In this document: positions 44,028 through 53,466 of the stretch, one piece after another | Layout of the letters: each line of letters begins with the position of its first letter | Position numbering within the stretch: position 1 is the first letter of the stretch | Source: a virus | Strand: one strand, 5' to 3' | DNA length: 63,828 bases | IMG/VR virus record: IMGVR_UViG_3300025131_000032 | Span: 1-63,828 of that record | The notes under the pieces: model-generated | Told to the model about the DNA's origin: nothing | What the model saw: the letters and a program-made list of their open reading frames with translations, nothing else | Database searches by the model: none | Position numbers and translations under genes: made by a program

Positions 44028-45188
44028 ATGGACGATCAACTCCCATCAGACCTGTTTAAGCAAGCTGCTCAAGAGGCGGAGGGTGCTCCTGCGCCCGTCG
44101 ATCCGCCTACCAATGACGGGGCGGCTGCAACAAGCGAACCCGTAACTCCGCCGGCGCCCCCTGAACCTGGCACCCCGATTCTCGACGAAGCTCGCGAGCG
44201 TGGTTTCAACACTGAAGGCATCGAGACGGATCAGGATTGGGTGCGGCAACTGGAAACTCACGCCTCGTACCAGCAGCAACTTGCTCAAGGGTACGAAGTC
44301 GAGCGCGAGGAATACGGGGCACTAAAGGCGAATCCAGACTTCATCGAGTGGCAGAAGCAGCGTGAAGACGCGGCCAAGGCTGAGGCGGCCAAGGAACCAG
44401 AACCAATCCTCCCCGAGTGGGGCAATCGGCCTGAGTTCGACGAGCAATGGGGCCAGTACGTTGAGTACAACCCATCCTCAAACACCTTCGAGCTGTCAGA
44501 GTCGGCGCCTAAGTTCATTAACCAGGACATCGCCCGCAAATACACCGCGGCGAAGCAGTGGGAAGCCCAGCAGAGCCAGCGAATCGTCAACGATTTCCCA
44601 GACCTCGTATCTCAGATCGTAGAGAAAGCGATCGAGGGGCGATTGGGCGACTTGGACGAGCGAATCAATAAGAACGTCGGCGGGTACATGCAGCAGCGAG
44701 ATGCTTATGCCCATGCCGAGAACACTGTGCAGGCGTTTCTCGTTGACAACGTCAAACACCTATACGCCCACGAAGACGGGGAAATGGTGCAAGACGCCCA
44801 GGGGAATCCGCAATTGACCGAATCAGGGCAACGATTCGCTCAGCTGCGAGAACAGGGCGCTCAATTTGCCCGTCGCCTGGGGGTCGAAAACCCAACGGAA
44901 GAGGTGATGAATCAATATGCGATGGACAACTGGCAGGCTCCAGCAGCTTCGCCAGATCCACCGCAACCGGCAGCAGCGGACGCAACGCCGCCTCCTGCCG
45001 CGGTCCCTGAGCCAAATAAGAAGAGTCGGCTCAAGGAAGAGTTTGCTAAGGAAGCGAAGCGGCGATCCGCGGAACCTCCTCAGCCAGTCTCAAACCGGAA
45101 GGTTGCTGAAGCAGCGAATGCAGCAACTGAAGAGATCAGCTTTGAGCGGATGCTTCAAGAAGAAGCAAAAGCGAACGGCTTAAGTTAA
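44028..45188 (+). CDS. Scaffold-like head assembly protein (386 aa)
   Basis: An acidic, Pro- and Gln-rich helical protein: Ala/Pro/Glu-rich N-terminus (PPAPPEPGTPILDEARERGF), helical centre (IVEKAIEGRLGDLDERINKN) and a Pro-rich, basic C-terminus (KKSRLKEEFAKEAKRR). This composition and the position directly before the major capsid gene fit a scaffolding protein. The start at 44028 has GAGGTAAAA; a longer frame upstream runs through the promoter region and is unlikely. Confidence 0.7.
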   Translation: MDDQLPSDLFKQAAQEAEGAPAPVDPPTNDGAAATSEPVTPPAPPEPGTPILDEARERGFNTEGIETDQDWVRQLETHASYQQQLAQGYEVEREEYGALKANPDFIEWQKQREDAAKAEAAKEPEPILPEWGNRPEFDEQWGQYVEYNPSSNTFELSESAPKFINQDIARKYTAAKQWEAQQSQRIVNDFPDLVSQIVEKAIEGRLGDLDERINKNVGGYMQQRDAYAHAENTVQAFLVDNVKHLYAHEDGEMVQDAQGNPQLTESGQRFAQLREQGAQFARRLGVENPTEEVMNQYAMDNWQAPAASPDPPQPAAADATPPPAAVPEPNKKSRLKEEFAKEAKRRSAEPPQPVSNRKVAEAANAATEEISFERMLQEEAKANGLS

Positions 45189-45236
45189 ACCAAGAGGCGC
45201 CTTTCAAGTTTGTAACTTGTAACACGGAGCTTAGTT

Positions 45237-46334
45237 ATGTCAGAGGCACTTTCAGTCGTCAACACAACCGCACGCAAGTATTTCAGCGGTGCGGCTGATT
45301 TGACCATCCGGCGCCGACTGTTCTTGCGCCTTCTCGCTCAACACGGGCGAATCGCGTACAACGAAAACGGCGATGCAGTGTATTGGAATGTTCAGCATTC
45401 CCAACCGCCAGTTCAGGCTCACGGGGCGAGTGGTGAATACTCGTTCGACGAGCACGATCTGTACCGTCAACTCACCGTCGATGTCCGTGGCTACGTTGCC
45501 ACCGACAAGATGGACGAGAAGAACCGCCTGATGAATAAGGGCAATGTTGCCATCATCAAGCGCTACGGTCGGATCATCCCGAACCTGAAGCAGTCGCTCG
45601 ACGACAACTTCCACGGCGAACTGTACATCGACGGTTACGGCACCGGGAACGGCAATCGCCTCCACGGTCTCCAGTCCTTCCTTGGTGAAGGCACTGTGGT
45701 TGCTGCCGACTTGGTTGCTCAGCCGAGCGACACTTATGGCGGCCACTCAACGGCGCTTGCCAATGAGGGTGGCTCCTGGTCGAGCGATCTCAGCACGAGC
45801 CCCAACGCCGCAGTCGCCACTGACTGGCCTGACGGCAAAGGTGACGCCGAGTACGACTTCATGTCGCCGGTTTTGGTCAACACGACCTCGACGAACTGGG
45901 GATCGACGACCAACTGGGAAGACAACTGCGGGAAGATCCTCCGCAGAACGACCACTTGGCTCACCAAGAACGGTGGCCAAACAGGGCGACCGACGCTCTA
46001 CATGATGGGCGGAAACAAGTTCAACGGTTTCCAAGACTATCACGAGACCAAGTTCCGCAACATCATTCCGCACCCCGAAGCACGGGATCTTGGCTTCCCT
46101 GACACGCTCAATCAAGACGGCGTCATGGTGAAGTACGAGTTCGACGTTCCGGCGACGGAAGTCTACGGCATCAACATCCACCAGATGGAGCTGTGCTCCT
46201 GGGATAGCGTGCTGTTTGGTGTTCGTGGTCCGACTTACGACATCAAATCGGATGCGACTTTGTTCAAGGCAGGCTTCTTCGGTAACGCCCGTTACCAGCC
46301 GAAGTATTTCGCGTTGCTCAAAGAGTACGCATAA
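45237..46334 (+). CDS. Major capsid protein (365 aa)
   Basis: The product (MSEALSVVNTTARKYFSGAA, then NNFHGELYIDGYGTGN-like segment, TLYMMGGNKFNGFQDYHETK, and GVRGPTYDIKSDATLFKAGF near the end) looks like an HK97-fold capsid protein. The position after a scaffold-like gene and before decoration-type genes supports this. It has no separate protease domain. Ribosome site GGAGCTTAGTT. Confidence 0.75.
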   Translation: MSEALSVVNTTARKYFSGAADLTIRRRLFLRLLAQHGRIAYNENGDAVYWNVQHSQPPVQAHGASGEYSFDEHDLYRQLTVDVRGYVATDKMDEKNRLMNKGNVAIIKRYGRIIPNLKQSLDDNFHGELYIDGYGTGNGNRLHGLQSFLGEGTVVAADLVAQPSDTYGGHSTALANEGGSWSSDLSTSPNAAVATDWPDGKGDAEYDFMSPVLVNTTSTNWGSTTNWEDNCGKILRRTTTWLTKNGGQTGRPTLYMMGGNKFNGFQDYHETKFRNIIPHPEARDLGFPDTLNQDGVMVKYEFDVPATEVYGINIHQMELCSWDSVLFGVRGPTYDIKSDATLFKAGFFGNARYQPKYFALLKEYA

Positions 46335-46367
46335 GCCGTTCCGTCAACCTGAAAGAGAGAACGAGTT

Positions 46368-46808
46368 ATGGGTACGTTCAGTGCGGGAACAAATCCCCGC
46401 CTAGAAGCGGCATTGGCCTCACGGTCAGCAGCCGCCGACATCAAAGACTTGATCGAAGCTCCGACCGACATCGTCGAAACCAAAACCGCCGACTACACCC
46501 TTGTGGCGGCGGATAGCGGCAAGACGTTCATCGCGGGCGCCGTGGACTTGACGTTCACGTTGCCAGCCACGATCTCCGGGTTCAAGGCCACGTTTATCGT
46601 GGCGACGGTGAGTGCAACAACGGGTTGCTCGATCTCACCAAACGCCTCGGACAAGATCATTGGGAACGCCTTTGCGGGCACAGATGATAAAGATGCGATC
46701 AACACCGCTGCGACTGACGTTGCTGGCGATGCGATCGAGATTGTCGGTGATGGTTCTGATGGCTGGTACATCAAGAATATCATCGGCACATGGGCGCTAG
46801 AAGCGTAA
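46368..46808 (+). CDS. Small beta-rich virion protein, possible decoration protein (146 aa)
   Basis: After an Ala-rich helix the body is beta-structured (TADYTLVAADSGKTFIAGAV, FTLPATISGFKATFIV) and ends GDGSDGWYIKNIIGTW. The last motif (G-D-G-x-x-W-x-I) is common in capsid decoration and fibre domains. Ribosome site AAAGAGAGAACGAGTT. Confidence 0.65.
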   Translation: MGTFSAGTNPRLEAALASRSAAADIKDLIEAPTDIVETKTADYTLVAADSGKTFIAGAVDLTFTLPATISGFKATFIVATVSATTGCSISPNASDKIIGNAFAGTDDKDAINTAATDVAGDAIEIVGDGSDGWYIKNIIGTWALEA

Positions 46809-46878
46809 GAGCATGGGTCGGTAGAGGGTGAACCCCAACGACTTCATGTGTTCCAATTTTCAAGAAAGAGAGTGAGTC

Positions 46879-47397
46879 ATGGCTGGAGCAGGCATGGGTC
46901 TCATGAGGCGCGGTGTCTCTTGGACCTCGATCCCCACAGGGGCCGAAGGTTTGGTTAAAGAGTTTCCTGACGTGGACTGGTCGCAGCAAGGCGTCAAGCC
47001 TCGCACGAGCAACATGAAGGTGACTTGTCGTTTGGTCAAGAACACGGACGCGACCGCGCTATTGCCGTCGCTTCTGGTGACCTACGAGGCCGGTTCGTTC
47101 GGTCTTGAGGTTGACGATTACGCCGCGGCCACCGATCAACCCGCCGGGATGGTCGATGAGTATTTGCCCGCAGCTGGCGTCCCCGCCGGTTCGTGGTTCT
47201 GGATCGTCCAAAAAGGCCCCACCAAGGGCACGGACAGCGGCAGTGGTCTCACGGCAGACACAATTATCGCCGCAGCGGCTTCTGGTGAAGTTGCTGACGC
47301 CTCCTCGCCTCCGACTGACAACGACGTTGGTCGAGCGATGGGAACGGTAGCGGCAGACGCGGTAGGTCGCGTCTTCCTGAATCTCCTGTACAGCTAA
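46879..47397 (+). CDS. Virion-type protein (172 aa)
   Basis: MAGAGMGLMRRGVSWTSIPT begins a soluble mixed protein (LLVTYEAGSFGLEVDDYAAA, PAGSWFWIVQKGPTKG). The segment W-x-W-I-V-x-x-G-P resembles capsid-associated proteins that carry a beta domain. Position between capsid and terminase genes supports a head component. Ribosome site AAAGAGAGTGAGTC. Confidence 0.6.
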   Translation: MAGAGMGLMRRGVSWTSIPTGAEGLVKEFPDVDWSQQGVKPRTSNMKVTCRLVKNTDATALLPSLLVTYEAGSFGLEVDDYAAATDQPAGMVDEYLPAAGVPAGSWFWIVQKGPTKGTDSGSGLTADTIIAAAASGEVADASSPPTDNDVGRAMGTVAADAVGRVFLNLLYS

Positions 47398-47467
47398 GTC
47401 AGGTGAACACTCCCAGTCGGCCTACCTCACGACGGGTCGGCTGGGAGCCCTTTCTTCTGGGTGATCT

Positions 47468-47992
47468 ATGTCCGAAACGATCGCAAAGCGAAAGTGTAAC
47501 GGTTGCAAGCGGGTGATTCATCGCCGCGCTGGTGACACATTTCGGCAGTATTGTCGAACTTGCGGCAAGATCCGAGCCGACAACAAGGCAGCGAACGAGG
47601 AAGCGAAGAAGAAAGTCTTGTCCAATAAAAGCGATGAGGACAAGCGGAAGTTAATGGTGCAGGCGAGCCAAATCATGCTGAAGGCCGGCGACAAGTACGC
47701 CGAGGTCGTCAGTATCTGCGACAGGTTAATGGATCTTCACGGCGGTCTCGATGGGTTCTGCCGAGAGTGGAAGCATCACATTGACGTTGCCGCGCGGGAC
47801 AATCCTGGTTCTAAGCTGATCTTGGATCAGTACCATGGGATTGTCAGGTTGCATATGAAAGCAGCCGAACATCGCCCAGCCAACACCGACATCGATCAGA
47901 TGGAACTTGAGGACACCGCCGCCGAACTTGATCGGATGGCGACACAACTCGGTTTGAATGTGTACGGCGGGCTTGATGAACAATCCGCATAA
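47468..47992 (+). CDS. Probable small terminase or packaging accessory protein (174 aa)
   Basis: A zinc-ribbon-like N-terminus (CNGCKR, then CRTCGK) and a helical body (KKKVLSNKSDEDKRKLMVQA) are followed by a Glu/Asp-rich C-terminus. It lies immediately before the large terminase and overlaps it by 17 bases, the usual place for the small subunit. The sequence does not show a classic HTH, so the assignment rests on position. Confidence 0.5.
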   Translation: MSETIAKRKCNGCKRVIHRRAGDTFRQYCRTCGKIRADNKAANEEAKKKVLSNKSDEDKRKLMVQASQIMLKAGDKYAEVVSICDRLMDLHGGLDGFCREWKHHIDVAARDNPGSKLILDQYHGIVRLHMKAAEHRPANTDIDQMELEDTAAELDRMATQLGLNVYGGLDEQSA

Positions 47993-49703
47993 AATCACAC
48001 CTGTGGAACAGCAGCGGCTGATCCGTCTTGCGGGCCAGCGTGCGCGTCTGCAGAAGGAAGCCCTGAACATCTTCAGGCCGACCCCAAATCAAGTTGACAT
48101 CTTCAAATCTGAGGCGTCTGAACTTTTGCTTCGAGGTGGCAACCGAAGTGGCAAAAGCGTTTGTGCGGCCATGTTGTTCGCTTCTGCCGCCACCGGGATT
48201 CCTGTAAAAGACCCTGACGGCAATCCGATACCGATATTTGAGCCGCACCGCCTAGCTCACCACCATAAGCGTGGGATGACGACGTGGTGTGTCGGGCTTG
48301 GCGAGAAGCATATTGGCCAGACCCTCCATCGACTCCTGTTCCAGCGCGATCTCTTCAAGATGATCCGTGACGACGACAGTGGCGAGTGGCGATCATTTGA
48401 TCCAGTGGCTGACAAGGGCCGAGAATGGGAGACACGCCCATCTCCGCCCGCAATCCCGAAACGATTCATTGAGGCGTGGGGCTGGAAGGATAAGTCGAAG
48501 CGATTATTCGAGTCCTGCCGGCTAACCAACGGGACCACAATTTACGCCTACACGTCGATAGCAGACGCGAAGATGGGCGATCCCGTAGACTTCATTTGGA
48601 TTGACGAGAACATCCGGTTTGGCGCTCACTACGCGGAGTGGCAAGCTCGCATCTCTGACCGCAAGGGGCGGATAGCATGGTCGGTGTGGCCAGGGCATGG
48701 ATCCTGGGTGGTGCAAGATATTAGCGAGCGGGCTAAGGTCCAGCGTGACGAGAAGCGTGAGAAGCTCGACGTGGAAGAAGTTGTGCTCACGTTTAGCTCG
48801 AACAAGTTCATTGACGCGGACGAGAAGCGGAAGCGGCTTGAGGGCTGGAGTGAGGATGACCGCCGGTCACGCGACGAGGGCGAGTTCACTTACGGCAAGA
48901 GCCGCATCTACCCAACATTCGCGGAGTCCACCCACGGCACACCGTCTCGATACGAGGCTGAGTGGGACTTGGTTGACAAGGTGATGGACAAGAACAACGG
49001 GATGCCACCGTCTGATTGGTGCCGCGGCCTTGTTGTAGACCCTGGCCATTCACACCCCGGCATCCTATTCGTGGCAATCGCACCTCCAGATCTATGCCCA
49101 AATGGCCCTGTCTGGGTGGTGTACGACGAGCTCTATCAGCCCCAGACGGACGCTGACGAGCAAGCAAAGGGCGTGAGTCTCAAACCGGCAGCTCCTTACA
49201 TGTACTTTGTGATGGATGCACACGCCGGTCGAACCACGCCGATGGGTTTCAATATCACGGTTCGTGACCGCTATGAAGAGGCGTTCGCTCAGTACAAGCT
49301 GCGGTGCGAGACGACTCAAGGTAGCTTCCGCATGGGCAATGACAATGTCGAGGCTGGTATCGGCGCTGTCCGAGGTGCTTTGCATATCGGAGAGGGTGGC
49401 CGCCCGAAGCTGCGAGTGGTGATTGCCAAGTGCCCGTGGTTCATTAAACAGATGACCATGTACCGCAAGCTGATCGACCTGAAGACAAACATGCCGGTTG
49501 ATGAGCCGGCCAAGCGCCAGATTGACCCACTTGTTGACTGCATCAGATACTGGTGTGCGGGCAATTACCAATACATGTCACCTCCGCGTAACACCGCCAA
49601 AGCGAGCGGAGCGTTGGAGTATTTTCGGAATGAGTTTGTAGATGAGGAATCGCAACCTAAGAACGACTCCATTTATTGTGGAGCAGGAGTGATTGAGAAA
49701 TGA
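47976..49703 (+). CDS. terL: Terminase large subunit (575 aa)
   Basis: Walker A is GGNRSGKS (about 54-61), Walker B is DFIWIDE near residue 205, and the nuclease half has VDPGHSHPGILFVAIA, then YFVMDAHAGR and DPLVDCIRYW with the expected Asp residues. The start at 47976 (MNNPHKITPVEQQRL) is preferred to one 18 bases earlier, because the latter lacks a ribosome site. The enzyme packages DNA into the head and cuts it at the end of each round. Confidence 0.92.
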   Translation: MNNPHKITPVEQQRLIRLAGQRARLQKEALNIFRPTPNQVDIFKSEASELLLRGGNRSGKSVCAAMLFASAATGIPVKDPDGNPIPIFEPHRLAHHHKRGMTTWCVGLGEKHIGQTLHRLLFQRDLFKMIRDDDSGEWRSFDPVADKGREWETRPSPPAIPKRFIEAWGWKDKSKRLFESCRLTNGTTIYAYTSIADAKMGDPVDFIWIDENIRFGAHYAEWQARISDRKGRIAWSVWPGHGSWVVQDISERAKVQRDEKREKLDVEEVVLTFSSNKFIDADEKRKRLEGWSEDDRRSRDEGEFTYGKSRIYPTFAESTHGTPSRYEAEWDLVDKVMDKNNGMPPSDWCRGLVVDPGHSHPGILFVAIAPPDLCPNGPVWVVYDELYQPQTDADEQAKGVSLKPAAPYMYFVMDAHAGRTTPMGFNITVRDRYEEAFAQYKLRCETTQGSFRMGNDNVEAGIGAVRGALHIGEGGRPKLRVVIAKCPWFIKQMTMYRKLIDLKTNMPVDEPAKRQIDPLVDCIRYWCAGNYQYMSPPRNTAKASGALEYFRNEFVDEESQPKNDSIYCGAGVIEK

Positions 49704-50182
49704 GCGACCAAGTGCAAATCGGAACCACGGTAGTTTACTACGAGTGCGGCGACGTTAGCGGCAAGCCGACCGCGGCAATCATTGTCGATTACAACGAGCA
49801 TGACCGGCGACTGGAGCTGGCCTTGATCGCCAAGAACACTGAGACGCTGATTCGGCGCCACAATGTTTACCACACGGCGTCTGAGATCCCGAACGAGAAG
49901 ACGAGAGTCAAGTACGGCACATGGGAGTCGCTTGAAGAGTCTCGCGTCCGCATCGAGGAGAGTGATGCTGTGCGGAAGGCTCGGGTCAGAAAGGCTCAGC
50001 AGGATCGTGAGAAGTTTGAGCGGATGGACCATGAGCGATTCCAGGTGATGAAGCTCCACGACACGGGCAAGAAGCCTGGCGAGATTGCTGCCGAGGTTGG
50101 TGGCGACTGGACGGCGATGTCGGTCGGGCGGTTCATCAAGTCGAGGACCAAAGAGCGGGTAACCGCCGGAAGTGACCAATAA
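49700..50182 (+). CDS. Head-module protein with HTH-like end (160 aa)
   Basis: ATGA-coupled to the terminase. A beta-rich N-terminus (IGTTVVYYECGDVSGKPTAA) is followed by a long charged helix, and the end (VMKLHDTGKKPGEIAAEVGG, WTAMSVGRFIKS) resembles a helix-turn-helix. It may bind DNA during packaging, but this is inference. Confidence 0.6.
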   Translation: MSDQVQIGTTVVYYECGDVSGKPTAAIIVDYNEHDRRLELALIAKNTETLIRRHNVYHTASEIPNEKTRVKYGTWESLEESRVRIEESDAVRKARVRKAQQDREKFERMDHERFQVMKLHDTGKKPGEIAAEVGGDWTAMSVGRFIKSRTKERVTAGSDQ

Positions 50183-52596
50183 TGACTAGCGTTAGCACTG
50201 TACCGTCGCTGGCACCCGAGCCACCGAAGCTGTCAGTCATGATGCCGATCGCCAAGGGGTGGCTCGGTAAGATGGATGAGGCTATCGATGCGCGGCGTGG
50301 TTTCGACGATGTGGCGGAACAGTGCCATAGCTTCTTTGCTGGCGACATGGGGTTCATGTGGGACTCTAATTTCCAGAAGAAGTACATGAAGGGTGGTATG
50401 GATCCGAAGTTCAAGATCACACTCCAGAAGGGGTATGAGCTGGTCTCGATCTTTGGTCCTAAGATGTACCACCAGAACCCAACTCGGGAGGTTCGGGATG
50501 TCGAGCCATTGGAGTTCTCACCGATGGCGTTTGGTGATCCGAACGACCCGCAGGTGCAGCAGATCTTTCAGATGGCTCAGCAGCAGCAGCAGCAGCGCGC
50601 CGAGGACGACTCGATCCGTAACAAGCTGTTCGACATCATTTTGAACTACACTCCTGGCGAGATGCCTGGGGGTGGTTTGGCGGCACACTCGAAACAGGGC
50701 ATTACAGAGGCCCTGGTGACCGGCAGAGGCGTTCTGTGGCCTCGTGACTATCACATGCCGGGAAGCGACCGAACGCTCACAGGCTGCTTCTGGGACTCTC
50801 AGGACAACCTGTTCTACGACCCTGATGCCACGAGCGTGGATGATGCTTGGTGGGTAGCCCGCCGCGAGATCAAGCCCTACTGGGAGTTCGAGCGGGAATT
50901 CAACCTCCCCAAGGACTCCTTGCGTGGTAAGGCGACCCACGAGAGCCGCAACAGTCGCGGTGACTCAGCTGGCGACGATCTAGCGGCCCATCATCGCCGC
51001 GAGGGTAAGACCAACGACTTGATGGTGGTCTACAAGATCTGGAGCAAGATGGGTCTTGGCGGGCGGATGAAAGGGAACATGGAGCATGTCAGCGACGGTT
51101 TGCGTAAAGAGCTGGACGAAGTGTGCGGCGATTACTGCTACATCTGTGTCGCTGAAGGTGTCGATTTCCCGCTAAATGCCCCGAGTGAAGCGGTCGTGAA
51201 GGAGGATGATGACCAGATCGAGAAGCGCTTCCGTTGGCCGATCCCGTTCTGGCGGGACGACAAGTGGCCATTCGCGCTGCTTGAGTTCAACAAGAACCCG
51301 AAGTCACCGTACCCGATCGCCCCGATGGCTCCCGGCCTGGGCGAGTTGACGTACCTAAACATCTTCATTTCCCACCTAGCAGCCCGCACCTGGAGCAGTT
51401 CCAGAGACCTGATTGTCGTCTTGGAGCGAGCGGCCGTTGACCTTGAGGGTCCACTGCAGAACGGCAAGGACCAAGCGATTATCAAGGTTGGTGAGGGTAA
51501 CAAAGACCTGAGAGAGTGTATTCAATGGATTCAGCAGCCCGGCGTGAACAAAGATGCCTTCGAGATGATCGACCGAATCACCCGTTTGTTCGAGCAAAGG
51601 ACAGGGCTCAACGAGCTCCTTTACGGGATGAACGTCGGCGGGATCCAATCACGCTCGGCCACCGATTCAAAAATAAAAAACGAAAATGCACAAACCCGCG
51701 TGGGCGCGATGGCTAAGGCGGTTGAGTCTTGGATGGCAGAGGCCGCGGACATGGAGAAGTTTGTTCTCCGGTTCAAGGTCGAGGGCAAGGATATTCGGGA
51801 GCGGGTGGGGCCGGTTGGCGCCCACCTCTGGGATACCAAGGTGCTTGAGGAGCCGCTAGAGGTCGTGTGCCGCGAGATGCGTGCGACGGTCACGGCAGGC
51901 TCGATGCGGAAGCCTGATAAGGCCCAGGACGCTCAGAACATCGCCTCGGTGGTATCGACCATCTTCCCCGAGCTGTCGAAGCACGCGGACGTAACCGGCG
52001 ACACGAACCCAGTGAACAGCTTTATCCAAACCTGGGGTGAAGCGATCGAGCAGGATGTTGACGGGTTGATGATGGGTCAGCGTCAGCAGGCGCCCCCGAG
52101 CGAAGAGGCGCAACAGCAGCAGCAGATGATGCTCCAGTTCGAGCAGCAGAAGATGCAGGCGGAAGTACAGAAGGCGGGGCTGGAAGTACAGAAGATACAG
52201 GCAGACGTGCAGATTGGCGGCCAGAAGGCTCAGATTGAGGGTCAATTGTCCTCGATCAAGCTACAGACGGCGGCGCAGGAAGCTCAGATTGACATGCAGG
52301 TTAAGCAGGCCGACATCGCGCTGCAGACTCAAGAGGCTGAACTTCGCCAGGCCGAGATGCAAGGCAAAATGCTCGAGAGCCAGCTCAAGATCGAGCAGCA
52401 GAAAGCCTCCACAGAGCAGGCGACCATCAACGCCGCAAAGGACATAACCAACGCAGAGGGTGAAGTCGAAGGCAAGGAGATCGAGGTCGTGCTGAAGCGG
52501 CTCGACGTGGAAGAGAAGAAGATCGACCTCCAGATTAAACGCAAGCAACTCACCCTACTCGACAAGGAACCGAACGATGCTGAACGATCCGACTAA
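50182..52596 (+). CDS. Portal protein (804 aa) with long Gln-rich C-terminal coiled coil
   Basis: TAATG-coupled start. The first 550 residues fit a portal (FFAGDMGFMWDSNFQKKYMK, LTYLNIFISHLAARTWSSSR, FEQRTGLNELLYGMNVGGIQ). The region after residue about 630 is a long helical tract rich in Q, E, A and K (EEAQQQQQMMLQFEQQKMQA and on), ending in charged repeats. The portal is the dodecameric ring through which DNA enters and leaves. The coiled-coil tail is longer than usual and may project into the capsid. Confidence 0.88.
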   Translation: MTSVSTVPSLAPEPPKLSVMMPIAKGWLGKMDEAIDARRGFDDVAEQCHSFFAGDMGFMWDSNFQKKYMKGGMDPKFKITLQKGYELVSIFGPKMYHQNPTREVRDVEPLEFSPMAFGDPNDPQVQQIFQMAQQQQQQRAEDDSIRNKLFDIILNYTPGEMPGGGLAAHSKQGITEALVTGRGVLWPRDYHMPGSDRTLTGCFWDSQDNLFYDPDATSVDDAWWVARREIKPYWEFEREFNLPKDSLRGKATHESRNSRGDSAGDDLAAHHRREGKTNDLMVVYKIWSKMGLGGRMKGNMEHVSDGLRKELDEVCGDYCYICVAEGVDFPLNAPSEAVVKEDDDQIEKRFRWPIPFWRDDKWPFALLEFNKNPKSPYPIAPMAPGLGELTYLNIFISHLAARTWSSSRDLIVVLERAAVDLEGPLQNGKDQAIIKVGEGNKDLRECIQWIQQPGVNKDAFEMIDRITRLFEQRTGLNELLYGMNVGGIQSRSATDSKIKNENAQTRVGAMAKAVESWMAEAADMEKFVLRFKVEGKDIRERVGPVGAHLWDTKVLEEPLEVVCREMRATVTAGSMRKPDKAQDAQNIASVVSTIFPELSKHADVTGDTNPVNSFIQTWGEAIEQDVDGLMMGQRQQAPPSEEAQQQQQMMLQFEQQKMQAEVQKAGLEVQKIQADVQIGGQKAQIEGQLSSIKLQTAAQEAQIDMQVKQADIALQTQEAELRQAEMQGKMLESQLKIEQQKASTEQATINAAKDITNAEGEVEGKEIEVVLKRLDVEEKKIDLQIKRKQLTLLDKEPNDAERSD

Positions 52597-52897
52597 ACTG
52601 ACTCTCGTCAACTTCGACGAGGCAACGGCGGCCACACATTCGGTCGTCGCATTGGCTGCAGGTGAAACCATCATCGTGCATGAGGTTTTCCTTGTCGCAG
52701 CGGGTGCTACCGATGTGACATTCAAGTCAGCAACCACCACAAAGATTGGCCCGATCGCTATGAAGTCCGGTGACATCATACAAGTCGGGTTCAACGACAA
52801 GTACCCATTCTTGGTCTGCACCAAAGCTGAGGCGTTTCAGATTACCCTGAGCGCTGCCGAGCGAGTGTCAGGCTGGATCCGGTATGTACAGGAGTAG
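52577..52897 (+). CDS. Small beta-rich virion protein (106 aa)
   Basis: It overlaps the portal gene by 20 bases. A beta-rich protein (ETIIVHEVFLVAAGATDVTF) that ends SGWIRYVQE. It resembles small decoration or head-surface proteins of other phages. Ribosome site AAGGAACCGAACG. Confidence 0.6.
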   Translation: MLNDPTKLTLVNFDEATAATHSVVALAAGETIIVHEVFLVAAGATDVTFKSATTTKIGPIAMKSGDIIQVGFNDKYPFLVCTKAEAFQITLSAAERVSGWIRYVQE

Positions 52898-52899
52898 AC

Positions 52900-53466
52900 A
52901 TGGCGACTAGCTGGAAGACCAAGATCAACGGCAAGACGTACACAGCCAAGATGGTGAACGGTGCGGTGGAATACGATCCGCCGATGCCCGCTGACCAGTT
53001 GGCTCGTGAGAAGCAGAACATGGCTGGGATGGCAGAGGCTCGCCGCGCCCCTGGGTGTGTTACTGATTCGACGTTCTTTGCTGGGGTCGGGACGCTGTCG
53101 GAGCAGTTCCGCGGTGAGGAGCGGCAGCTTTCACAGATGGTAGCCAATGCTAAAGCTAACGGGTACACGCCGGCTAATGGGGACTTCTACCAAGAGGGTT
53201 TGGCGGATTACCCAGGCGACCCGAAGGCGTTTGTGAAGTCTCGTGGCGAAGTGCGTGAACGATGTCTCGAACGAGGAGTTCCCTGTCATGGCAGCGTGAA
53301 TGTCAGTGAGCATGAAGTTGCAGCCCGGCCAGAGCGAGTGAAAAAGACGAAACTGGCCGACGACATTGTCAATCGCAAGGTGATGGACATCAAGAAGGCC
53401 GGCGGCCACGTCAAGAGCGAGTCGGCCATCCGCCAGGAAATCGTTGAGAAACACGGTTCAAAATGA
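52900..53466 (+). CDS. Hypothetical virion-module protein (188 aa)
   Basis: A basic N-terminus (WKTKINGKTYTAKMVNGAVE), then a helical middle (LAREKQNMAGMAEARRAPG) and a basic end. It resembles small regulator-like or scaffold helper proteins but shows no motif. It follows the previous gene after two bases. Confidence 0.6.
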   Translation: MATSWKTKINGKTYTAKMVNGAVEYDPPMPADQLAREKQNMAGMAEARRAPGCVTDSTFFAGVGTLSEQFRGEERQLSQMVANAKANGYTPANGDFYQEGLADYPGDPKAFVKSRGEVRERCLERGVPCHGSVNVSEHEVAARPERVKKTKLADDIVNRKVMDIKKAGGHVKSESAIRQEIVEKHGSK